Shown in pieces: positions 1 through 6,874 of a DNA stretch of 64,000 nucleotides; positions within the stretch are counted from its first letter, which is position 1, and the number at the start of each line of letters is the position of its first letter. This DNA comes from Marinilactibacillus sp. Marseille-P9653. GTDB taxonomy: Bacteria; Bacillota; Bacilli; Lactobacillales; Carnobacteriaceae_A. A program made the position numbers and the translations under genes. The stretch covers positions 992,001-1,056,000 of the forward strand of contig NZ_CAKAKH010000001.1 of assembly GCF_916618885.1 (NCBI RefSeq), written 5' to 3'. Below the pieces are notes generated by a model that did not search any database, was not told the origin of the DNA, and worked only from the letters and a program-made list of their open reading frames with translations.

Positions 1-1
1 T

Positions 2-97
2 AGAAGCGAAATCTTAAAAGGTACAAATCGTATTGCCCATGAATTTGAGCGTATGTATGACGTAACAGAAAAAAGCAAAACGGGAACACAGAAATAA
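2..97 (+). CDS. C-terminal end of an unidentified protein (partial)
   Basis: An open frame enters from the left edge and ends at TAA 95-97, giving 31 residues that end in TEKSKTGTQK. The frame is followed directly by a strong intrinsic terminator, as expected for the end of a real gene. The fragment is hydrophilic, with a short helical-looking stretch (RIAHEFERMY), and is too short to assign to a family. The upstream sequence lies outside the window. Confidence 0.55.
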   Translation, partial: RSEILKGTNRIAHEFERMYDVTEKSKTGTQK

Positions 98-137
98 AAA
101 AACGGACGAATCGGTTTTCGATTCGTCCGTTTTCTAT
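97..137. terminator. Bidirectional intrinsic terminator
   Basis: A 13-bp perfect stem (101-113 with 119-131) and a 5-nt loop are flanked by A-rich sequence on the left and T-rich sequence on the right. It lies between two convergent genes, so it can end transcripts from both strands. Confidence 0.85.
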
Positions 138-138
138 T

Positions 139-1035
139 TTATTGAGAAGCTAAATCCATATTGATTTTTGGAAGATCGATGCCTTCTTTTGATAGAGCGT
201 CCACATATTTTTCATAAAATGTATTTCGAATCGCAAACTCTGTCCCCGCTTTTGTATACATAATGATTTGGACAGCAGTTTGACCAGAGCCTACAGGTAC
301 GAAAGAAATATTTGTCGGTTTAACAGTAATTTCTTCATATTGAGGGATGAATTTGGCATTCACATCTTCGATGATGGTTCTAACGTGATCAAGATTGGTA
401 TTCGGAAACAGCCTGATCTCAAGCATAACTCTCATGTCAGCTCTGGAACGGTTACTAATTACTGTGATGGCACGATTAGGAATAAAGTGGATTGTTCCAT
501 CGAAATCTTTCAGTTTAGTCGTCTTAAGATTCACATCTTCTACTACACCCATGATGTCGTTGATTTTAACCACGTCTCCAACATCCAGCTGTTTCTCTAG
601 GAGTATCATAAACCCATTGACGATATCAGATACAAATCCTTGAGCACCAAGTGATAGTGCCAAACCAATAACTCCGGCACCGGCTACTAAAGTTCCAACA
701 GGAATACCCATCAATTCTAGTATCGCGTAAACTAAAAAGAAGTAAAGTATTGAATTGTATAAATTTTTACTTAATTTGTAGAGAGTATTGTATCGATTGG
801 GTACATTGTGCTTTTCTTTAATGTACTTTTTAAAGACAGTTTCAATCACAACACTACCGATTTTTTTTAAGATGAAGAATAATATAACACTTAACAGAAC
901 CTTCAGTAAAAGAAGAACCCCGTTAACCATTATAGTATCCCATTCAATATCGTTCCAAATCTTGCTAAATCCTTTGAGTTGCTCATCTATTCCTTTTTCA
1001 ATTCCTTGTACCGGATCAGTTGTTGCTAAAAACAT
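139..1035 (-). CDS. MscS-family small-conductance mechanosensitive channel
   Basis: This 298-residue protein is a membrane channel that opens under bilayer tension to release solutes after osmotic downshock. Hydrophobic helices lie at about 35-57 and 92-113. They are followed by the pore-lining TM3 signature rich in Gly and Ala (about 114-132, ending GLALSLGAQGF), then the beta domain (DVGDVVKI at about 151-158) and an alpha/beta cytoplasmic domain. This is the MscS layout, and the length matches YkuT-type channels of Firmicutes. The start at 1035 follows a good AAAGGAG ribosome site. The gene is probably monocistronic, with a candidate promoter at 1086-1114 and a terminator at its 3' end. 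Confidence 0.93.
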   Translation of the reverse strand: MFLATTDPVQGIEKGIDEQLKGFSKIWNDIEWDTIMVNGVLLLLKVLLSVILFFILKKIGSVVIETVFKKYIKEKHNVPNRYNTLYKLSKNLYNSILYFFLVYAILELMGIPVGTLVAGAGVIGLALSLGAQGFVSDIVNGFMILLEKQLDVGDVVKINDIMGVVEDVNLKTTKLKDFDGTIHFIPNRAITVISNRSRADMRVMLEIRLFPNTNLDHVRTIIEDVNAKFIPQYEEITVKPTNISFVPVGSGQTAVQIIMYTKAGTEFAIRNTFYEKYVDALSKEGIDLPKINMDLASQ

Positions 1036-1085
1036 TTAAAAACTCCTTTTACATACTCTTTCCTTCGTTTATAAACAATAAAATG

Positions 1086-1114
1086 ATTGTACCAAATATA
1101 AAGGTACATTTCTA
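1086..1114 (-). promoter_or_regulatory. Candidate sigma-A promoter of the MscS gene
   Basis: Read on the minus strand, TAGAAA and TACAAT are separated by 17 bp and sit about 50 bp upstream of the start codon. The -35 matches the consensus at 4 of 6 positions and the -10 at 5 of 6. No experimental support. Confidence 0.35.
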
Positions 1115-1135
1115 GAAATATACTATAAGAATCGA

Positions 1136-1804
1136 TTAAATCGGTAAAAGGTAAAGGAGTAAGAAAGTGTCGTTATTTTTAGGCGTATCTCCATTGAAAA
1201 AATCTTCGTAAGTAGAATAAGTAGAACCATCTGAAGTATAACTTAAAAGCATTAAAGGCTTGTCTTTAGTTAATACCTTACTTCCATCACTAGGAGTGAC
1301 ATAAGCATAGGCACCTTCATTAGTTTGAGGAAAGAAATCCATTGCAGTTCTTGTACTAGATTGGCTGAATGAAAGATTCATTTTGGCAAAAATATCTTCA
1401 AATTCAGACGGATCTTCTTCTCTCGCTGGAGTCACCCCCCAAAAAAGTAGACCGCCGAAATTAAATTGTCCTTCTGTACTTATGGAGGTTAGTAATTGAC
1501 TATCAGTTTTAGAACCTGCTTCATAATAATCTAAGTATAGTTCAACACCTTTTCCTTCATAATTCAATTCATATTCGCCGTAAAAATCGAATGGCAAGGT
1601 ATGAGGTTCACCAGTACTAGAGAGTGTACGGAGGTGATTATCTTGAAGACCTCCAATTTTATCTCCCTTAAACGGACCAATATTGTACTGAAACATATAA
1701 AAACCAAGTGAAACGACTATAACTAATAGAAACAAGCTCCATAATATTGTTGTTTTAGTTAGCTTATTTTTTTTGTTTTGCTTTATAGTTGGTTTGCTTT
1801 TCAT
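1136..1804 (-). CDS. Membrane-anchored protein of unknown function, tandem paralog B
   Basis: A 222-residue protein with a basic N-terminus, a single hydrophobic helix (about 17-38) and a large domain predicted outside the cell. I do not recognise a family. It is clearly related to the gene just upstream (1846-2529). Both have an aromatic-proline pair after the helix, then DKI-x-GL-x-D-x-H-x-R, a WG(V/L)T segment, and a closing S(D/T)-x-x-T-Y-S-x-Y-E stretch before a hydrophobic C-terminus. The start at 1804 follows AAGGAG. The 41-bp gap to the upstream gene suggests one transcript. No cysteine lipobox and no catalytic motif is visible. Confidence 0.8.
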   Translation of the reverse strand: MKSKPTIKQNKKNKLTKTTILWSLFLLVIVVSLGFYMFQYNIGPFKGDKIGGLQDNHLRTLSSTGEPHTLPFDFYGEYELNYEGKGVELYLDYYEAGSKTDSQLLTSISTEGQFNFGGLLFWGVTPAREEDPSEFEDIFAKMNLSFSQSSTRTAMDFFPQTNEGAYAYVTPSDGSKVLTKDKPLMLLSYTSDGSTYSTYEDFFNGDTPKNNDTFLLLYLLPI

Positions 1805-1845
1805 AAGATATCTCCTTAAGTCAGTTTGGTGATATAAGTATTAAG

Positions 1846-2529
1846 TTATTTAAACTCAAGATACAAAACAATATAATCTTCTCTATCCGCCATAGCATCT
1901 GGAGAGATACTGTACTCATAATCGGAGTAAGAAGTGAGATCCGAAGACCACCCTAAAAGTGGAATAGGCTGGTTTTTTTTTATTTCTATCGGTTCTGAAC
2001 CTATGAAATCACTTGTAGCAAGGCCTTCTGTAAATTCTGGAAGGATAGAAAGCGAGTCATTAAAGGACAATGAAGATCCAGATAATTCAAGATGAGCGTA
2101 TAAATGACCAAATGATGGATTCTCATCAAAATCTGTAGTTTTGAGATCGGTGAGTCCCCATATCAATTGACCCATTGAGTTATCGCCTTCAAAACGAGAG
2201 ATAGACCCAAAACCAATCGTTTCTGGACGTTCATCATAGTGATAGTGTTCTGCATAAAATTTAACTTCTGATCCTGAATAATTCATTTCGTAGGCGGCTA
2301 ATTGGCTAAACAATAAGGTTTCAACACTAGAATGATTACCGAGACCCGCTCGTATATGTTCGTCAGGTAATCCTCTGATTTTATCGTTATTATAAGGCCA
2401 ATAGTTCATGTGATTTATGTAAAGTGTAGCTGCAATAACCATAAGTACTGTCAAAGTACCGGTGATACTATAAAATGCTTTCTTATTAAACCGCTTTCCT
2501 TTTTCGGGAGTTGAATCGTTCTTTTGCAT
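1846..2529 (-). CDS. Membrane-anchored protein of unknown function, tandem paralog A
   Basis: A 227-residue protein with a charged N-terminus, one transmembrane helix (about 19-38) and an exported domain of about 185 residues. It shares spaced motifs with its downstream neighbour (1136-1804): YWPYNNDKI-x-GL near residue 45, a WGLT segment near 118 and a SYSDYEYS stretch near the end. The pair is best explained by local duplication followed by strong divergence. The start is supported by AAAAGGAG 8 bases upstream. The function is unknown. The upstream region also faces the ytxG-like gene divergently, so the pair might be envelope related, but that is only inference. Confidence 0.8.
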   Translation of the reverse strand: MQKNDSTPEKGKRFNKKAFYSITGTLTVLMVIAATLYINHMNYWPYNNDKIRGLPDEHIRAGLGNHSSVETLLFSQLAAYEMNYSGSEVKFYAEHYHYDERPETIGFGSISRFEGDNSMGQLIWGLTDLKTTDFDENPSFGHLYAHLELSGSSLSFNDSLSILPEFTEGLATSDFIGSEPIEIKKNQPIPLLGWSSDLTSYSDYEYSISPDAMADREDYIVLYLEFK

Positions 2530-2667
2530 GTATTACACTCCTTTTAGGTTTGTTTAATATAGACAATTATATACTAATCACGCTCTTTTATATCGACTCT
2601 TTTAAACAGAAACGTTTATTTAATACTAGGCATTTTGTGCCTGTATGGAAATTAACAATCTTACTAT

Positions 2668-2697
2668 TTGCTTTTTAGATTTGTAGAGTGGTATTCT
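2668..2697 (+). promoter_or_regulatory. Candidate promoter of the ytxG/ytxH-like pair
   Basis: TTGCTT and TATTCT are separated by 18 bp, about 35 bp ahead of the first gene. This is a moderate match to sigma-A elements, and no other regulator site is evident. Confidence 0.35.
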
Positions 2698-2731
2698 TAT
2701 TTTGTAATCAAAAAAGGAAAGAGGGATAGTT

Positions 2732-3130
2732 ATGACAGGTGGAGAAATCGCTGCTTTAATTGCCGCTGTAGCATTTGCTGTTTTGGTATTAGGACTTTGT
2801 TACGTATTATTCAAAGTAGCAAGCGTTGTATCAGAATTAAATACGACAATTGAAGAAGCCAATAAAAGTATTGGAACGATTACTAAGGATGCAGATCATT
2901 TACTGATTGAAGTTGAGGGATTGTTAAATAAAACAAACACAACTCTTAACGATGTGAATGGTAAGCTTAGTCTTACAGATCCAGTATTCAAGGCAGTAGG
3001 AGATTTAGGAATTTCAGTTTCTAGCCTAAACGATTCTACAAGAAACTTAACAACTCATCTAGCTGGCGCATCTAAGCGTGGAGCAAAAATGGGTGTAGCG
3101 AAAAAAGTCAGTAATACTATAGCAAAATAA
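2732..3130 (+). CDS. DUF948 protein, YtxG-like
   Basis: This 132-residue protein starts with one transmembrane helix (about 5-30). A long helical region follows, with repeated T/N-D-V and L-x-x-x-x-x-x patterns typical of DUF948 proteins. In Bacillus the homolog YtxG sits beside YtxH and is induced in general stress; its biochemical role is not established. Here too the next gene encodes a YtxH-domain protein 87 bp downstream, which supports the assignment. The start at 2732 follows AAAGAGG. Confidence 0.85.
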   Translation: MTGGEIAALIAAVAFAVLVLGLCYVLFKVASVVSELNTTIEEANKSIGTITKDADHLLIEVEGLLNKTNTTLNDVNGKLSLTDPVFKAVGDLGISVSSLNDSTRNLTTHLAGASKRGAKMGVAKKVSNTIAK

Positions 3131-3217
3131 ATGTGATCTAATAATCTAGATGATGGTTAGGGATCTCGAAACACAAATTTTGTTATAGAATAGAATTTAG
3201 AAGGAGAGCGAATAATC

Positions 3218-3790
3218 ATGGGAAAACAAGATAGATCAGAAGGGTTTTTACTAGGAACAATCGTTGGAGCAGCAATTGCAGGAGTAAGTGCATTACTATT
3301 TGCACCAAAATCTGGTAAAGAGCTTCGCGAAGACTTATCTCAACAAACTGACCGTGCTAAAAGCCAAGTAAAAGATTATGCAGATATTGCAAAAGAAAAA
3401 GGCATGGACTTAAAAGATACTGCTCAAAAAACAGGTACTGAGTATCTTGAGAACGCTAAAAAAACATACGAACAAGTAGCTGATTCATATGGGAAAGATC
3501 AAAACAAAAGTACTTTAAAGGATATAAAAAATGAAGCTGCTTCTATGGCAGAAAAAGCTAAAGACACCGTCAAAGGTGGTAAAGAAAATTCTGGAGATTC
3601 TAAAGAATCTGATCAGTACAATTCAGATGTTGAAGGTGCAGAGTCACGTACAATGTCATTTGACTACGATGAAAAGAAAATGTCTGACAGCGAAAGCAAA
3701 GGACAAAGATCTGCAAATACAAGTACTGAACAAACAAAAGAAAATGGTAATGACGATAAAGAAACAACAAATACTAACGTAGGGATTTAA
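3218..3790 (+). CDS. YtxH-domain protein with a long hydrophilic tail
   Basis: The first 50 residues are a classic YtxH domain: a Gly/Ala-rich membrane helix (about 11-28) followed by LFAPKSGKELRE. Amphipathic helical sequence runs to about residue 110. The last 80 residues are low-complexity, rich in Ser, Asp, Glu, Lys and Asn and free of hydrophobic patches, which makes the 190-residue protein longer than the usual 100-150. It is probably a membrane-tethered stress protein that acts with the DUF948 neighbour; the molecular role is unknown. The start has a strong GAAGGAGAG site. Confidence 0.85.
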   Translation: MGKQDRSEGFLLGTIVGAAIAGVSALLFAPKSGKELREDLSQQTDRAKSQVKDYADIAKEKGMDLKDTAQKTGTEYLENAKKTYEQVADSYGKDQNKSTLKDIKNEAASMAEKAKDTVKGGKENSGDSKESDQYNSDVEGAESRTMSFDYDEKKMSDSESKGQRSANTSTEQTKENGNDDKETTNTNVGI

Positions 3791-3808
3791 TCAATAAAAC
3801 TTAGTATC

Positions 3809-3847
3809 AAAAGAGATGCACGCAATACTATGTGCGTCTCTTTTTTC
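3809..3847 (+). terminator. Intrinsic terminator after the ytxH-like gene
   Basis: A 12-bp stem with one T-G pair (AAAGAGATGCAC with GTGCGTCTCTTT) is followed by a T tract. Confidence 0.8.
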
Positions 3848-3889
3848 TGTATATGAAATGTTAAGATAAAATAGGAAGGAGTGAGAAGT

Positions 3890-4387
3890 ATGACACTAGA
3901 AGAATTTACTAGATTACTACTAGTTGGAGTTTGTTTCTATGTTTTAATGATATTTGTATTGCGTATATCGGGTAAGCGAACACTGTCGAAGATGAATGCT
4001 TTTGACTTTGTAGTTACCGTTGCATTGGGATCTACGGTTTCAAGTCTTCTAATTAACAACCAAACGAATCTTTGGCAAGGAGTCACTACGTTCTTTTTAC
4101 TAATTGGCCTGCAATTTATTTCAACTTGGCTATCCGTTCGCTCCGAAACAGTCAGTAATTTATTAAAATCAAAACCAGCACTAATATATTATGATAATCA
4201 ATATGATAACAGACAAATGAAAAAAGAAAGAATTTCTAAAGCGGAAATATTACAAGCCGTGCGTTCACAAGGTGTAGATTCAATGGAGTCCATATCTGCA
4301 GTTATACTAGAAACTGATGGAAAGATTTCAGTTCTTAAAAAAAATTCAAAAGATACTGTCAAAGATACACTTTCGAATGTGAAATAA
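3890..4387 (+). CDS. DUF421 (YetF-like) membrane protein
   Basis: A 165-residue protein with three N-terminal helices (about 8-28, 35-55, 60-80) including RISGKRTLSKMNAFDFVV, the signature of the DUF421/YetF family. A small cytoplasmic domain ends in a DGKISVL-type beta hairpin. The family's function is unknown, although some YetF-type proteins are linked to spore or envelope properties in Bacillus. A GTG lies in frame at 3881, but it touches the GGAAGGA ribosome site, so the ATG at 3890 is preferred. At 165 residues it is shorter than the typical 220-residue members, lacking much of the C-terminal domain. Confidence 0.85.
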   Translation: MTLEEFTRLLLVGVCFYVLMIFVLRISGKRTLSKMNAFDFVVTVALGSTVSSLLINNQTNLWQGVTTFFLLIGLQFISTWLSVRSETVSNLLKSKPALIYYDNQYDNRQMKKERISKAEILQAVRSQGVDSMESISAVILETDGKISVLKKNSKDTVKDTLSNVK

Positions 4388-4391
4388 TGTG

Positions 4392-4453
4392 AAAAAAGCA
4401 TGCTCCTACTTTATCAAGTATGTTACCTGACAAAGTAGGAGCGTGCTTTTTAT
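4392..4453. terminator. Bidirectional terminator between the DUF421 gene and pepQ
   Basis: A stem of about 19 bp (4393-4412 with 4431-4450, one G-T pair) is flanked by A and T runs on opposite sides. It serves two convergent genes. Confidence 0.85.
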
Positions 4454-4483
4454 TGAAGATCTAAGTCTCAATTTCGTTTTTAA

Positions 4484-5575
4484 CTATAACGTAATCAAAT
4501 TTTTATTAGTACGAGTAAAAGGAATGCAACCGTCAGCTGTTACATAGACGCAGTCTTCAATACGAACACCAATCTGATTTTCAATGTAAATACCAGGTTC
4601 TAGGGAAAAGCACATGCCTTCTTCTACGACCATTGTAGAGCCTTTAGATAAACTAGGGTATTCATGAACGGTTTTACCTAAACCGTGTCCTAAACGATGC
4701 GTGAAGAAATCACCGTAACCAGCTTCCTCAATAATAGAACGTGCTATTTCATCTAATGCTCCAGTAGTCATCCCAGGTTTAACAGCAGATTGAGCGGCTT
4801 TTTGAGCAGATAAAACGACTTCATAGATATCTTTTTGCTCTTGAGAAACGGACTTGAATGCCACCGTACGTGTAACGTCACTTGTATAGCCTTCGGCAAC
4901 GACACCTAAATCAAACAACACGAATTCATGCTCTTTTAAGGTTCTTTCACCAGGATTTCCATGAGGACTACCTGCGTGATCACCGAATAAGACCATCGTT
5001 TGAAAACTCATCTCAGAGATACCACGCTTTTTCATTTCGTATTCAATTTCTGCAACCACTTCCTGCTCGCTAATTCCAACCTTTAAAGCATTCATACCAA
5101 TTTCTAGTGCTTTGTCTGCCATTTCACCAGCATATTTCATTTTATTGATTTCATCGGTAGATTTGATCAACTGTATATCTTGAATCGCAGAAGAAATATC
5201 CATCGTTTCTTGAGCGTTTGTACTATGCATTAAGTGATTGTAACGTTCTACCGTTAAATTGTTTTCAATGATCCCCATTCTTTTAATTGGCTGATCATAC
5301 GAAGATAAATGAGATTCAATAATTGTCCAAGGATTTTCTTCGTCTTTATAGCTAACAATAGTTTCGATAGAAGAGTGAGTTTCAGCATCTTTAGCTTCTA
5401 GACTAGGAGTGAAAAGAAAGATATTATTGTTCATTAAAAATAATGCAAGCACGCGTTCATGAGGATTACTTTCAAATCCAGTAAAATATCCTACAAGATT
5501 AGGTTCATCTATATAGATCAAGTCGAGCTCGTGTTCGGTCATTTTAGTTTTTAATTTTTGCAATGATTGATTCAT
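4484..5575 (-). CDS. pepQ: Xaa-Pro dipeptidase PepQ (M24 family)
   Basis: A 363-residue cytoplasmic metallopeptidase that cleaves X-Pro dipeptides. The N-terminal creatinase-like domain contains YFTGF. The C-terminal pita-bread domain carries the two-metal ligands: Asp in FDLGVV, Asp in YTSDVTRT, His in GHGLGKTVHE, Glu in SLEPGIY and Glu in VRIEDC. The divergent placement against ccpA is the arrangement known from many lactic acid bacteria. An ATG at 5584 also lies in frame, but only 3 bases from the GGAG site. The ATG at 5575 (spacing 12) aligns with known PepQ N-termini and is preferred. Confidence 0.93.
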   Translation of the reverse strand: MNQSLQKLKTKMTEHELDLIYIDEPNLVGYFTGFESNPHERVLALFLMNNNIFLFTPSLEAKDAETHSSIETIVSYKDEENPWTIIESHLSSYDQPIKRMGIIENNLTVERYNHLMHSTNAQETMDISSAIQDIQLIKSTDEINKMKYAGEMADKALEIGMNALKVGISEQEVVAEIEYEMKKRGISEMSFQTMVLFGDHAGSPHGNPGERTLKEHEFVLFDLGVVAEGYTSDVTRTVAFKSVSQEQKDIYEVVLSAQKAAQSAVKPGMTTGALDEIARSIIEEAGYGDFFTHRLGHGLGKTVHEYPSLSKGSTMVVEEGMCFSLEPGIYIENQIGVRIEDCVYVTADGCIPFTRTNKNLITL

Positions 5576-5705
5576 AATATACATCGTCTCCTACATATTA
5601 GTTGATATTTCCATTGTAACATGATTATAATGAGAGGGCATAATAAATAAAGTAAGCCTTTTCTGAAAAAAATAGAGAAAATTTCATGAAAATAGATAAT
5701 TGTTC

Positions 5706-5734
5706 TTGAAATCTCTTTCATGCTTTGCTAAAGT
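5706..5734 (+). promoter_or_regulatory. Candidate ccpA promoter
   Basis: TTGAAA and TAAAGT are separated by 17 bp, about 90 bp ahead of ccpA. I see no convincing catabolite-responsive element (TGNAANCGNTNWCA) in the 248-bp pepQ-ccpA interval. Confidence 0.4.
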
Positions 5735-5823
5735 AATAATTAGATAGAATGGCAAACTTTGCGCTTGATGTGTAAATGACTTAAAAAATCTTATAAAAAC
5801 TAAGAAACTAAAAGGAGAAAACG

Positions 5824-6831
5824 ATGGATAAACAAACAATTACAATTTATGACGTAGCGAGAGAAGCTGGAGTATCTATGGCAACAGTGTCTCGAGTAGT
5901 TAATGGTAATCCTAATGTAAAACCAACAACTAGAAAAAAAGTATTGGACGTTATTGATCGCCTAGACTATAGACCCAATGCAGTAGCTAGGGGACTAGCT
6001 AGTAAGAAAACAACAACAGTAGGCGTTATTATTCCGGACGTTACAAATCTTTATTTTTCTTCCCTTGCTAGAGGGATTGATGATATTGCGACAATGTATA
6101 AATACAATATTATCTTAGCGAATTCAGATGAGAACGAACAAAAAGAAGTTCAAGTACTGAATACACTTCTTGCTAAACAAGTTGATGGTGTTATCTTTAT
6201 GGGAAATAAGATCACTGAAGAGTTACGTGCAGAATTTTCTCGTTCTCGTACACCAGTTGTTTTAGCGGGAACAGTTGATCCAGATGGCCAAGTCGGTAGT
6301 GTAAATATTGATTATAAATCAGCGACTAAAGAGAGCGTTTCAACTTTGATCAAAAAAGGCCATAAAAAAGTAGCTTTCATATCTGAAAGTCACGATGAAC
6401 CGATAAATGGTCAATATCGACTTGAAGGATATAAAGAAGCCTTGAAAGAAGCAGGCATTGAATATGACGAAGAGTTGGTTGTCCAATCAGAATACACCTA
6501 TAAAGTTGGAGATGCAGTTTACGAGCAAATCTCAAAAGCAGGCGTTACAGCTGCTGTAGTAGCTGATGATGAGTTGGCAGTAGGGATATTGAACGCAGCT
6601 CTAGATAGAAATGTCAGTGTTCCAGAAGATTTTGAATTGATTACTTCAAACAATTCTAAATTAACAGACATGACACGTCCTAAATTAAGTACGATTGTTC
6701 AACCTTTATATGATATTGGAGCAGTATCTATGCGCCTATTAACTAAACTGATGAACAAAGAAGAAGTGGACGAAAAGACGATTACACTTCCTTTCCACAT
6801 CGCAGATAAAGGAACAACTAAAGAAGTTTAG
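5824..6831 (+). CDS. ccpA: Catabolite control protein A (LacI family)
   Basis: A 335-residue transcription factor that binds cre sites with HPr-Ser-P and controls carbon catabolite repression and activation. The LacI-type helix-turn-helix spans about 6-50 (ITIYDVAREAGVS, then ATVSRVVNG). The hinge helix contains RPNAVARGLAS, and the periplasmic-binding-like core starts at TTTVGVIIPDVTN. Length and motifs match CcpA of Lactobacillales rather than sugar-specific LacI repressors, and the divergent pepQ supports this. The start has a clear AAAGGAG site with 7-base spacing. It is probably transcribed alone, ending at a terminator shared with the convergent PBP gene. Confidence 0.96.
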   Translation: MDKQTITIYDVAREAGVSMATVSRVVNGNPNVKPTTRKKVLDVIDRLDYRPNAVARGLASKKTTTVGVIIPDVTNLYFSSLARGIDDIATMYKYNIILANSDENEQKEVQVLNTLLAKQVDGVIFMGNKITEELRAEFSRSRTPVVLAGTVDPDGQVGSVNIDYKSATKESVSTLIKKGHKKVAFISESHDEPINGQYRLEGYKEALKEAGIEYDEELVVQSEYTYKVGDAVYEQISKAGVTAAVVADDELAVGILNAALDRNVSVPEDFELITSNNSKLTDMTRPKLSTIVQPLYDIGAVSMRLLTKLMNKEEVDEKTITLPFHIADKGTTKEV

Positions 6832-6838
6832 AACACAT

Positions 6839-6874
6839 AAAAAGACTTGAGGAATTTTCCTCAAGCCTTTTTTC
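6839..6874. terminator. Terminator shared by ccpA and the PBP gene
   Basis: CTTGAGGA and TCCTCAAG form a stem around a 4-base loop, extended by A and T runs. It lies between the ccpA stop and the convergent PBP stop. Confidence 0.85.

Noticed and set aside
5585-5823. Looked for a cre site mediating ccpA autoregulation.
   Set aside because: No sequence in the interval approaches TGNAANCGNTNWCA.
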